A stretch of DNA of 64,000 nucleotides from NCBI GenBank assembly GCA_030407315.1, contig JALQPE010001936.1:1-64000 (forward strand), read 5' to 3'. The translations under genes and the position numbers were made by a program. This document shows positions 1 through 10,455 of the stretch, one piece after another. The notes beneath the pieces were generated by a model, which worked only from the letters and a program-made list of their open reading frames with translations, was not told where the DNA came from and searched no databases. Positions within the stretch are counted from its first letter, which is position 1, and the number at the start of each line of letters is the position of its first letter. Source of the DNA: Asparagopsis taxiformis. Lineage: Eukaryota > Rhodophyta > Florideophyceae > Bonnemaisoniales > Bonnemaisoniaceae.

Positions 1-174
1 GAGTTCCTTGCTGTTTCAAAACTACATGTGATGTTCAGACAGGAGGGCAATAAAACCATTACAGATGATTTGCAACAGGTTAGCAATCGGATATAGAAAA
101 GTATTGTAAAGGATGAGAAGAACATGAGTATGAATGGAATGAACAAACTTACCATCATTGAACTATTTTTGCGT

Positions 175-252
175 GCAAAGGTATTGGTTGTAGGTTGGAA
201 TGACGAAAGCTTGCAAGCTTTCGTCATTCCAACCTATAACCAATACCTATGC
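175..252. repeat. Zero-loop long hairpin (near-perfect palindrome)
   Basis: The two 39-nt arms meet with no spacer at 213/214 and pair throughout except for two positions (178/249 and 190/237). The centre is AAGCTTGCAAGCTT. It could be a foldback element or the end of the neighbouring DNA transposon, but I see no target-site duplication or matching terminus at the other end of the transposase region. Confidence 0.85.
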
Positions 253-1084
253 CAGAATCATTTGCAATCAATAGACTAGAATAGGATCAGCGAAGAACGA
301 TATTTATGGTTAGTGCACTATCTTTCATGGAAAGCATGTGGAAAGAAATGAGAGAGGGGAAAGATACCTACTCGACAACGTACCAGCCTTACCTGTCATC
401 TTCATGATAACCGGATGATGAAATGGTCCTATACGTCGCGCATCAACAGCCTTAAATAGACAGCTCATCCACTCATAATGACCTCGTCGTAACTGGAAGG
501 CAGATGATTTGGCAGACGATGATGTGGCAGATGATTTGGCAGCGGATGATCTGTCAAATTTTCGGACGTGATAAATTAGCAGAAATAGAAATCATGCCCC
601 TACGCAATGTCAAACCAACCTAAAAGTCTTGGTATTGATGTTTAGCTGCATACTGAAGGAGAAACATCGAATAAATGCTGTAAATTAGAGTAGTAGACAA
701 TCCGAAAGAGAATTGCAACCGTGTTCTCATCTATATATAGTTTATTACCATAACAAGATTACTATTGAGGCCTATTATACCATGTACTGAAGCTAAATTG
801 TAAATGATTCGTGTATTTCATTCAGAAAAGGAAGCAGGAATCGTTGGAGGCATTAAAGATCGCTGAAGAACCCAACATGGGAAATCAAGTCACCTGTTCC
901 TTGAGTTAGGTAGGACACTAGTCAGTGTGAAGTTTTCGATAAGATGTAACGGTAAGAAAATATAGGTACCATAAACTATTACAGTGGCCTGGTTAAAAAG
1001 AGACGGATACCATCTTATTAGTTGCCTACTAGTTGACATTAATCCACAATTTGTGCAAGGTTCTCTCGAATCCAAAGAGAAGAG
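253..1084. other. Intergenic, no gene seen
   Basis: No supportable coding region. A short degenerate repeat of GGCAGATGATTTGGCAG type lies at about 499-560. The rest is AT-rich and unremarkable. It may include the 5' end of the DNA transposon. Confidence 0.5.
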
Positions 1085-4000
1085 ATGAAACGAACAGCTG
1101 TTCGGAAGAAAGGTACACCTCGAAGAACCCGGAGAAGGTTTGAATCATTGCCAATCCCATACGAAAGTGGGACAAGGCACGAAAATGGGGAAACCCCGCT
1201 AGTTTCGAACGAAACATTCGAGGTTCACGCCGATATACCGGACGAAAACGTCGGAAAAGCATCTGCTGAAGACGAGAATATTTCTAGTGGCAATGGAGAA
1301 GAGCACATTGGATTTTTTGAGGCTGGAAAAGTTACCAGAGAAGAAGAAACGATAGGCTCTGAGGAAAGCTCGGCCGAGAGCTGTGATGACCACGACGGAG
1401 AAGAGGCAGCGGAAGATGACCGCGGACTTGTGGATAAACTGCTGACCTGGCCAGTATTCTCTGCAATAATATTGCTTAGTGGAACGCTACGGATGAAACG
1501 CAAGGACTATGAAGGTATGCGTGAGATGTCTAATTTCAAGCGGGACATTTCGGATCAAGCACCAGCGACTCGTACATGAGGAAAGTCATTTTACCGTTCA
1601 TTCTGAAAACATGTTTCCCACAAAGCATGGACAACGTGTGAAATAGATGTAACAAAAAGCGGCTCTAGGCTTGGAAAGATGTCTCCAGGACTGTCTAGTA
1701 GCCGTAGAGCTCATTGTACTACATCGGTACGAGTCGTGCTACCGAGCACATGGGCGGAAAGGGATATACAGACCGGACCCATTCTGGACTGCATAAAGTC
1801 TAGTAAAAGGGATAATAGTGATGAAAGAGAAGATGAAGCATATCAAATTGCTTCAGAAAGTATTGAAAACTCTTTCATTGTCAAATGCCGTTCAGCTGTT
1901 CTGAATGACCCATTCCATCGCATTTCGGTAAGTGCATCAGATCATGACGGTCACAAGATGCACAGAAAGGTATACGCCCGACATGGAGACGAGTTGAGGA
2001 TCATATGTATGCCGACGACAAATCAAGAGGCCCTGGTGGCTAAGCTGGGAGGAGCCAGAACGAAACAGGGAAAGAACATCGAAACTGGAAAGAATTCTAG
2101 GAGCAGAAGAAGTTTTACAGCAAGGAGTGACTGGAGAATTGAAGCTATCATCATTGCAAGTTATCTTGCAACCGGAGAAGAACAACAAGAATCAAATATG
2201 GAAGATGTGATAGGCCCGCAAATCGATGCAATGGAAAAACTGAGAAAAGAAATGCGAGGCGTGTCGTCTCCACCACAACGCTCGACGGAGAACATTGCAA
2301 CAATGATATTCGGGCAGGTGACGCTATCACTCTGTTTCGGCCAAAAAGTAAGTCTGATGGGAGCACATTTGAAGAGTTACTACTCGTGAACAGACATCTG
2401 AAAAAGGGACGCTCTGAACATGCGACTTTTCTCATTTGCTCCACAAGGGGAGCAACTGGGCAGCTACATCGCGAACAAATTCGGGTGAAAGACGTCCAGC
2501 TCATAGGAGCTCCAGACAAGAGGTCTAGATGGCACCCCGGCTCTAAACGTATGGATGCCTGCAGTGAGGGGAATCTTTCAGATGGCAGGAAATATATCGT
2601 ATACCGATTTCTGCTATATGCTGATGACTTCCAGCCGTTCACAAGCCGGAAAGGAAGTTTTGGTGGCTGCTATATGCTTCCATTAGGCATACAGCCAAGC
2701 AAGAGAGCAAGCTTCCACGCAGTCCGCGTTCTTGGATTCGTTCCCCGGGAGTTTCAACAAATGTTGTAATTGAGAGAGTTGTACCCGACATTGTGAAGGG
2801 AAGTACAGACGGTTTCCAGCGAAAGATGCAAATGGAGAAGACGTGGTCATATTCCTGGATCCTGTTGGATTTATCGGAGATTACCCAGCTGTTTCGCATA
2901 CTCTGGATGTCCGTGGACACACCAGTAATACACCATGCCATAGCTGCATTTTCGAAAAGCAAGATATGAGCAGCAGTGGAGGTTCACGAAATGCATACAC
3001 AGCATTGCTAAACAGTCAGATGAGTACGCATGCCCGAGGAATGCACCGAAACAAGCTTGTGAGGGAAGTCGCATCGCAAGATCAGCTCAAAGTTCTTGGA
3101 CTAAGCCTAGATCCGATTGAGAATAAGGCACTCCATAATTTGAGTGAATCCCTTAATCGTGTGCGGAGAGGAGTTCCTACAAACGAAGAAGGAGTTCCAG
3201 TTGTTCCTTGTCAATTCGATCCATATCGCTCTGCTGTAGTTGCCCCAGACCATCTGCTCTCCGGACTGGCTCAAGATGTGATGAATGCGACAATCACCGC
3301 AGCAACACCTGTACTTCGAAATGTTGCGGAAACAGTTCTACTGAATACCCTCCGAATGTTCTGTTTGAGTAGTCAGAGTCAGGTATTCGGGCAGAACTAC
3401 CTATTATCGATGAACATGAGCGATATATTCGCTGTTCTCGTTGTAGCTCCCCAAGCATTTTATTCGGCATTTCGTATCGTCATCGGGAACTCTTGGGACG
3501 GGTATGAAAAACTTGAACGTATTCTTCGTTTGCTGAAAAAGTTTCAAATGGTTGTTGCCAGCATTCGATTCATCCCAACATGGTGGATAGATGGACTTGA
3601 GTCAACCAGGAGGTTCGAGGCCGAGAATGGCGGACGTCATGACCACATTCTAGCTCTTGTTTCAGACTATATGAAAGAACTGCATGAGGTATGCAAGAAG
3701 GATCCTATTGCAATGAAACATCTGGACAAACCGAACTTGCATCGGTTGATAGAATTTTGCGTACATACATTACCAGCTTTTGGAGCTGCGAAACATGTGG
3801 AAGAGCTTTTATTCGAGAGAATGCACCAGCCTCTTAAAAGAGGGTTCGAAACTCGAACCATAAGAATGAACATCTGTCATCAATGGAGCTCATCATGGCC
3901 GATGACTGGCTCGCACGAATAGCCATCACGCTGGGTGCGGTAGGTCACAATACAAAACAATGGACGTCTGCCGATTGCAGACGCGTGTATTTTGCACTAG

Positions 4001-4778
4001 GAAAAGGAATTTCGGAGAGTCCACATGCGACAGAAGAGGCAGCAAAAAGATGCTTCTTAAGTCCTGTATTCCATCTCATATCAGAGAGGAGCAGTACTAT
4101 GGTGAGCACCCACTGTCCAATCACGCGGTGGCGAGGGGAATCTGTTGAAGACGCGAAAAATGTTCCGGCAGAAGAAACCGTCATGATGGCAAGGATACGT
4201 AAAGCTTCTGAAACTTTTCTCAGAACCAGACAGGTAAACGGGTCTCAACATGGTGAACGACTATGGTGGCTCACTGCTGCACAAAGAGTGCGCACTAGTC
4301 ATGAGGGATCTGAGAGCGAATCGAGGTTAGGGCGTGCTGAACCTGGAAGCATCATTCAAGCAGTGTGCAAAGATGGATGGTATGATGCTGGTATAGTAGT
4401 ACCCGCCCATAGCAGGACGAGCATGGAGGAATTCACATGTTCCAGACGTGTCCTTTTCGTCACATTGTCCTTTTTATTGTGGTAGGGCAAGGAGAGGAGA
4501 AGAAGGCAAAGAAATGGAAGCAGAAAACTCCATATGCTGTCTGCATTCCCTTGACATGCACTGGAGACGGTATGTACCGGAAAGGTGGGAATGATACTAT
4601 AGTTCACGTTGAAATGAACGACGGGGTCCGAGAAGTTTTGCACGTACATAACTGCGAGTCAGGAGTTTGTTCATACGATAGACAAAGTGGCATTGTAGAG
4701 CACAATAGTGATATTCTTTCTGGTGGTGAAGTGAGCGTCTTAACTAGAGAAGATGGATACCCACCACGTTCAGCATAG
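1085..4778 (+). pseudogene. Broken Tnp2-like (CACTA/EnSpm) DDE transposase
   Basis: A chain of plus-strand reading frames (1085-1579, 1679-2389, 2386-2769, 2843-3922, 3883-4485, 4437-4778) reads as one transposase. The Tnp2 signatures appear in order: YADDF followed by GGCYMLPL (about 2615-2690, first catalytic D), GDYPA followed by CHSC (about 2875-2950, second D), and FERMHQPLKR (about 3810-3840, candidate E). Between 2740 and 2830 the homologous reading continues in a different frame and then returns, so at least two single-base shifts are present rather than a spliceable gap. The N-terminal ORF (1085-1579) is acidic and low in complexity. The downstream ORFs 3883-4778 are basic and not recognised. 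No terminal inverted repeats were found. It is probably a decayed CACTA copy, though errors in short homopolymers could account for some of the breaks. Confidence 0.68.
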
Positions 4779-5040
4779 AGTGTTCCAGCACAGTGTTTAA
4801 TACATCAGTAAACTTTCGTAATTCATTTAGCAGCAGTCCTGATCAAGTCTTCCAACAAATGCTATACAAATTTGTACATGTCGTTTGAAGAAAGAGTGGG
4901 ATTTTGTTCCATGCGCACAAATAAAGTGTGTTTTGCGAAGAGCGTACGCACTTACGTACGTATGACGCCATTGGTACTAGAGATGGAGCCGCGAGTTGCA
5001 GGACTCCTAGTTCCACAAAGTTGAGTTCGCATAATCCAAT

Positions 5041-5329
5041 GGAGAGCGGCACCTGGCCAATGAAGTGGAAAATAATACCGGTATACTGGCTCCAGTGACA
5101 AGTGGAGTATTGTGACTGATGCACTCCAATGGGGAGCCGGCACCTGGCCAATGCAGTGGAAAATAAACCCGTATAGTTTTCTGGCTCCAGTGACAAGTGG
5201 AGTATTGTGACTGATGGCTGTCTGCTGGCCAATGGGGAGCCGGCACCTGGCCAATGAAGTGGAAAATAATACCCGGTATAGTTTTTGGCTCCAGTGACAA
5301 GTGGAGTACTATGATTCATGGCAATGGGA
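5041..5329. repeat. Palindromic array 1: three tandem units upstream of gene A
   Basis: Three units of about 90-105 bp start near 5041, 5131 and 5236. Each has GCACCTGGCCAATG, then a degenerate AATAATACC..GGTAT core, then GGCTCCAGTGACAAGTGGAG. The core copies lie at about 5069, 5164 and 5265. They are weaker than in the other arrays: one lacks the central base and one is reduced. The array ends about 240 bp before the gene A start codon, in its promoter region. CCAAT and the E-box-like CACCTGG recur in every unit. Confidence 0.85.
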
Positions 5330-5570
5330 TGGTTTTGGGAACGAAGGAATTGTGTGTGGGAAGTCCTTCGTCGAGGAATGACAGATGGCCGAATACAATT
5401 GGAGCGCGTGGAAGGTGAATCAATAACTGATATTTCACGTTTAGACGTGTAGGGAGATCGTTTCCCGCCAAATACCACCTTGAAAGAGGAATATCTCTTG
5501 ATCGTGTAGTCGGAGAGAAAAGGTATCTTTGTTATCCTGAACGGCTTCTCTACGCGTCCAAATCTTTGCA

Positions 5571-8500
5571 ATGGCCGGAAGCGACACTGAGCGCGCTGCG
5601 GAACCAAAGGATACCGTCGAAAGCGTTGCAGAGAGACTTGCAACGACGGTAGGCGGTGATAAAACACCCTCCGGAGGTTCTGCTGATGGAGGGGCTCCGT
5701 CTGCAGCGGGAAGGGAGACGGCAGATAGCCAGACACCCATTCAGGGAGCAGACGCTGCCATGATAGAGGCAGCAAAAACCCTTGGCGATATATCACCATC
5801 TGGGAAAAACACTCTACGCTTTCCATCTACTCCTGGGACGGTGAAATCGAAAAACAGGGAGAGGTCTAACGTCCGTGAAGGCGAGGGGAGTCCTGCTGGC
5901 ATGGAAGCATCAGAAGAGTCTGTGATGGGGATTGACATCAACATTGTCGAATGCAGGACTGAACCTAAAATGATCAATCCGCTAGATGTTGCCAAACCGG
6001 AATCAACTTCTCGTCTTGTGCAGGAGGCCAGAGTGCGCGATCTGGTCAGCAAAATATCTACCGAGGGGTTTCTGGAAACTGGCACCCGAATGACCATCTG
6101 TGAAACAATGGGGTCAGACGGACGGAAGAAACTGCAGTGCATTGATGGAGGTCATCGTATCAGCGCTTTGCAGTCGATTGTGGAAAACAAACCGACAGTT
6201 GCTGATCGATGGAGACTGAGGAGCATTAGCGTTGACTTCATCCGACCACCTGGAACCCGTGAAATGTTTCATCCTCTTGAAGTGATGCGAATATCGCAGA
6301 AGCTGAACGAAAAGACTCATGACGTGATAGAAGTTTCTATTGCTGACCACGTCTGTACGGTCATGAAGTTCATGATGATGAAGGGCTTGATGAAGGCGAA
6401 GGTAAATGTGTGCACAAAAGTTGTAGTCGAGAACAAGGTCATTCCAGGTTGTCAGGAAGGAATCATGATGAAGTACGTTTCGATTGCGCAGGGCTTCGGA
6501 GACGTAAATAACCCGGCGTTCGAACATTGGTCAGCTATCCCAAGTCGATTTGCAACTGAAACTAGTCCGCCAGACTCGAAGAATATGCAGGGATGCACTG
6601 TGGACGTCCTATTCGCTTCTGCGTTTCGAAAAGCTTCGGTGGACACCAAACTTGTCATTCTAGAGCTCACTGCAATGTGGACGATGTGGAAACGTAGGAA
6701 AGGAGATGGTGGTATAAGTCTAAAGACATGCGCGCAAAAGTGGTGCTACAGCATGTGTGAAATATATGACATACTTGAGAAAGCTGTACGGAAAGAAAAC
6801 TCCTGGCATTCCTCACCTCATCCATGTTTCAGGAAGTTACATGAAGTACCGGAGCCAGGTGGACGAACACGAAAAACCATACGATATCGCATTTTGACTG
6901 TCCTCAAAGATTTCTATCCTTCCGACGCACCAACTGGGAGAGGTATACGTGCAGCATTGACGCGGTCTATGATGAAAGAAATCCGTTATGTGGTTTTCAA
7001 CGGCCCAATTCTATCGGATGACTCTCTCGACCATTCCGTCGCGCCTGAAATAGGTGTGCAGGAAAGGCGGACTAGGCGAAAATCCTTGGAAGGGAATACT
7101 GCACCTCAACCACGACAACAATCCGCATCGTATGGTGATACTTCAAATGCTGCCATTGATCGCTCGGACGTGGTACAGAGTCCAAATGTACTTACCCAAC
7201 AGCAGACACAGGGCAGTCTGGAAATATCGGATCGTGTTAACGCTGAGGTCGGTGCTGCAACACAGGTTGGTGAAGAGGCGACAGGGAAAGCGGCAGATTC
7301 CGAAAGCGCAAAGCAGGTTACAACGGACCGCGCAGTGCCTACTGCGCCAACCGAGAACAATTCTTCGAAACCTGGAGATTGTGAAGTTGGGGATGTGTTG
7401 CAGAAGAACGTAGGAACTCAAGAGCTTGAACCAACTGGTGCAAATCGAGGAAGAAATGACCACGGTGATGAAAATGACCTGCAACAATCACCTAGCCCAG
7501 TGGCAGCCGGAAGTGCCACGCTCAGACCAGAGCAGGGTGGAAAGTCGCCGGCGAATATGTCAGTTGGTCATCCAAGAACTGGTCGAGATGGTGAAGGAGG
7601 TCCTGAATCTAGGAAGAGCGATGGGTCTGGAACGAAAGATGTCCGCGAAGAATGTCCCGAACATTCTTCTGGAAGGACAACGGAGGACCCGATGAAAGGT
7701 GTACGAAATCAGGGTGATGGCACTGGAGACGCTATGTTATCTACAGCGGATGTCGGCCTACCTGTTTTACCTGAGCTGGAGGACACGGAAACACCTGTTA
7801 CCAGTTCTACGCCTAGGAAGTTGATGAAAGCCAAGCACAGCAGTGGTTTCGTGCCCTTAAAGGCAAAGCCGAGGAATACGGAGACGCCGCCAATGATTCT
7901 ACGATCCAAACGGAAATTGGTGGATGTCACCCCTCAAGAGGTTATTGACCTGGTGGGAGAGGATACCAGCAGGCCGCGGCAGAAGAAGAAGCAAAAGATG
8001 CGTGAAGACGCAAATTTGCAATCCGGCAAAGACGCTGCAGTCCACGCGGTTCAAGGAGGTCAGTATTCGGACAGGCAACAAAATGATGTCCCTGACAAAG
8101 ATGTGGAGGAAGGTATAGAAGCGAAACTGCCTGTTATCATTCATCCCGACAGTCGAATGAAATACTATGTGAATGGGAAACTGGTCGATACGCTTCGAGC
8201 CGAGGTCGCTGAAGCAGCAGCGAGTGCCTATTCGGCACAAAATGTTTCCGCTGAGTTTCTCTCGAGGGCTTATTTCCGAGAGAAACGAAATGAAATAGAC
8301 TTGGTTGGGTTTACAATTCTGGACGGAATATTCAAGTCTTCTACTACTGCAGATGCGATCCACGAACTGCTCCTTCATTTTTCTGCGTTGTTTGAGGAAC
8401 GTCTCGAGGATGCCAAGAAGAACTCTGAATCCGGTGACACCCGCAGAGATCCGGACTGGACACCGTGGTGCATGGCTATGATGGATGGGAAAAACTCTGA

Positions 8501-9095
8501 TGAAGAAGGTGAGAAGGGCAGAGGAATCTTTATAACAAAGCGGAAGAGCTTATGTGATGACCTCGAGGATAACAATAATAATCTCTATCGGAAGAAGATG
8601 ATTGTTGAGCTCGGTCTAGGTATTTGTGCGGAAGGTTTGGAATTGAGGACTAGTGGGAAGGACCCGATGGCCTTCCCCAGCACTGGAACTACTTTAGTGC
8701 TGACTGGAGAGCGGACTAAACCTCGTGCTGGACATACAGACTATGAAGTGGGAATCGATGAAGTTAACAGTCCCCCTTCTCCGCCATCCTACTTCATGAT
8801 GTCAAGCGGCGCAGATGGATTCGGCCTCGTGCTTGCACCCTACAGTCATGTCTGTTTATCCCATCCCAACAGAGAGTTATACAGAGTTCCAATGAAGAGG
8901 TGTGAAGTACCACCATATTCTGTTCTTGTCTGCCGAGGGGATGTTTATCACCACGAGGAAGGATTTGAGAGCAATAAGGGTCTTCAATACAAGTTCCCGA
9001 TCCGATCTCACATATTCCTCAAAACTGAGCAGCATCAAAGTGAAGAAGGAGAATATGTCGTTGGACATTGGGAGGGCAATTCGAAATTGAAGTGA
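5571..9095 (+). CDS. Gene A: ParB-like domain plus 2OG-Fe(II) dioxygenase-like protein
   Basis: This is an intact frame of 1174 aa. Residues about 140-270 form a ParB/DGQHR-like region: a helix with RVRDLVSKISTEGF, then IDGGHRISALQ with IDGGHR at 191-196. Residues about 480-860 are low in complexity, charged and probably disordered, with a basic RPRQKKKQK nuclear-localisation-like patch near 800. The C-terminal domain (about 870-1155) carries HTD at 1055-1057, GDVYHH with H1127/H1128, and R1145 in PIRSH. This is the H-x-D...H...R layout and spacing of 2-oxoglutarate/Fe(II) dioxygenases such as the TET/JBP and AlkB groups. Gene B is a paralogue over both domains. Palindromic arrays lie upstream (array 1) and downstream (array 2). 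An oxidase acting on modified DNA or chromatin is inference; the ParB-like domain could be a DNA-binding or structural module. Confidence 0.85.
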   Translation: MAGSDTERAAEPKDTVESVAERLATTVGGDKTPSGGSADGGAPSAAGRETADSQTPIQGADAAMIEAAKTLGDISPSGKNTLRFPSTPGTVKSKNRERSNVREGEGSPAGMEASEESVMGIDINIVECRTEPKMINPLDVAKPESTSRLVQEARVRDLVSKISTEGFLETGTRMTICETMGSDGRKKLQCIDGGHRISALQSIVENKPTVADRWRLRSISVDFIRPPGTREMFHPLEVMRISQKLNEKTHDVIEVSIADHVCTVMKFMMMKGLMKAKVNVCTKVVVENKVIPGCQEGIMMKYVSIAQGFGDVNNPAFEHWSAIPSRFATETSPPDSKNMQGCTVDVLFASAFRKASVDTKLVILELTAMWTMWKRRKGDGGISLKTCAQKWCYSMCEIYDILEKAVRKENSWHSSPHPCFRKLHEVPEPGGRTRKTIRYRILTVLKDFYPSDAPTGRGIRAALTRSMMKEIRYVVFNGPILSDDSLDHSVAPEIGVQERRTRRKSLEGNTAPQPRQQSASYGDTSNAAIDRSDVVQSPNVLTQQQTQGSLEISDRVNAEVGAATQVGEEATGKAADSESAKQVTTDRAVPTAPTENNSSKPGDCEVGDVLQKNVGTQELEPTGANRGRNDHGDENDLQQSPSPVAAGSATLRPEQGGKSPANMSVGHPRTGRDGEGGPESRKSDGSGTKDVREECPEHSSGRTTEDPMKGVRNQGDGTGDAMLSTADVGLPVLPELEDTETPVTSSTPRKLMKAKHSSGFVPLKAKPRNTETPPMILRSKRKLVDVTPQEVIDLVGEDTSRPRQKKKQKMREDANLQSGKDAAVHAVQGGQYSDRQQNDVPDKDVEEGIEAKLPVIIHPDSRMKYYVNGKLVDTLRAEVAEAAASAYSAQNVSAEFLSRAYFREKRNEIDLVGFTILDGIFKSSTTADAIHELLLHFSALFEERLEDAKKNSESGDTRRDPDWTPWCMAMMDGKNSDEEGEKGRGIFITKRKSLCDDLEDNNNNLYRKKMIVELGLGICAEGLELRTSGKDPMAFPSTGTTLVLTGERTKPRAGHTDYEVGIDEVNSPPSPPSYFMMSSGADGFGLVLAPYSHVCLSHPNRELYRVPMKRCEVPPYSVLVCRGDVYHHEEGFESNKGLQYKFPIRSHIFLKTEQHQSEEGEYVVGHWEGNSKLK

Positions 9096-9151
9096 TGAAG
9101 GGCATCTGTCCAGCCGTGTTGAAGCCTTAGTTGGGTATGAATCCGTAGAGT

Positions 9152-9157
9152 AATAAA
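9152..9157 (+). terminator. Candidate poly(A) signal of gene A
   Basis: AATAAA lies 57 bp after the gene A stop codon. The context is plausible, but a hexamer alone is weak evidence. The sequence from 9158 to about 9409 holds nothing else I can support. Confidence 0.4.
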
Positions 9158-9409
9158 CACAATTCCAATAGAACATGATAAAAGAGATACTGCATGGATT
9201 CTTTATATAATCAGATCAACTTCACAAATGTAACAAACACCACATGCAGAAAGCTATTCTCCACAGAAAGCTCTACCTACAGGAGCTGCAAATTCTAAAC
9301 CTCTTCAGTAGATGCAAGAAACGATAGCAGATAGTAAAACCTGGTATTATATTACATCGTTCACTATCCCCGGTAAAATTTTCAGTTCCTGAGAACAGGA
9401 GTCTGGCCG

Positions 9410-10030
9410 GGTATAAAGTTGGGTGGGTGTAGACCAAGTGCACCAACCTCACTGCCTGAGGGTACTCCGGATAACCTCAGCCAATGGCGTTGGTGCACCT
9501 GGCTTTTGGAGGCCAAAATAATACCGGGTATTATTTTGGGTCGGTATAGACCAAGTGCACCAACCCCATTGGCCGAGGTTGTCCAACTACCACCGGCCAA
9601 TGGCGTTGGTGCACCTGGCTTTTGGGAGGCAAAATAATACCGGGTATTATTTTGGGTCGGTATAGACCAAGGCACCAACCCATTGGCCGAGGTTGTCCAA
9701 ACTACCACCGGCCAATGGCGTTGGTGCACCTGGCTTTTGGGAGGCCAAAATAATACCGGGTATTATTTTGGGTCGGTATAGACCAAGTGCACCAACCCAT
9801 TGGCGGTTGTCCACGCTACCCGGCCAATGGCGTTGTGCACCTGGCTTTTGGGAGGCCAAAATAATACCGGGTATTATTTGGGTCGGTGTAGACCAAGTGC
9901 ACCAACCCCATTGGCCGTGGTAGCCGGATACCTGCCAATGGCGTTGGTGCACCTGGCTTTTGGAGGCCAAAATAATACCGGGTATTATTCCTAGTTTCTC
10001 AAGCCAGGTGCAGTGCACTCATTGGCCGAA
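9410..10030. repeat. Palindromic array 2: five 111-116 bp units between genes A and B
   Basis: Five perfect copies of AATAATACCGGGTATTATT lie at 9517-9535, 9633-9651, 9749-9767, 9860-9878 and 9971-9989, spaced 116, 116, 111 and 111 bp. The palindrome extends outward as CCAAAA...TTTTGG in most copies. Between cores sits a second inverted repeat: AAGTGCACCAAC...ATTGGCCG facing CGGCCAAT...GTTGGTGCACCT. That places inverted CCAAT boxes and inverted GTGCACC motifs in each unit. The array ends about 430 bp before the gene B start. Confidence 0.95.
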
Positions 10031-10455
10031 GCCCACTTATTCGTGGTTCATGTTGAATACAGACGCATTTGGTATGTACGCATCAGCTCCACGAGTTGGT
10101 GCAAAATGCTGGGAAGTATGTGACTTCAGCATTATGTAGTTATTACTTGAGTGGTTTTGGGGTAATCACCATGACCAACTCGTACCTGTTTAGCCACTTT
10201 GAGTATGAACTCGTCGTATAGCGATTGTATTTGGCCGCAGAAATTAACTGAATTTCGAGTATTACTCTTGATCTGAGTCAAGTGGTCTAGAAATAAACAA
10301 AAAATTGAAATCAGAGTTGAAACGGATTGTTCACGTTTGATCCTTTATCAGACTGCAGTAGCGAAATAAATCTATCTTAATCGTCTCTGTATCGTCGTTA
10401 TCGGGGTCGTACACTCAATCAAGCTTCTCTCCATTCCTGCTTCCCTCATCCTTCA
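10031..10455. other. Gene B upstream region
   Basis: No coding region. It is AT-rich without an obvious TATA box at the expected place. It begins with a last half-unit of the array type (GTGCAGTGCACTCATTGGCCG) ending near 10030. Confidence 0.4.

Noticed and set aside
1579..2843. Introns in the transposase gene
   Set aside because: The reading resumes in another frame with no gap in homology at about 2745 and 2822, which fits single-base shifts and leaves no room for introns at those points.
4843..5826. 327-codon minus-strand frame over array 1 and the start of gene A
   Set aside because: It crosses a tandem repeat and the gene A promoter and overlaps conserved gene A coding sequence; no recognisable protein feature.
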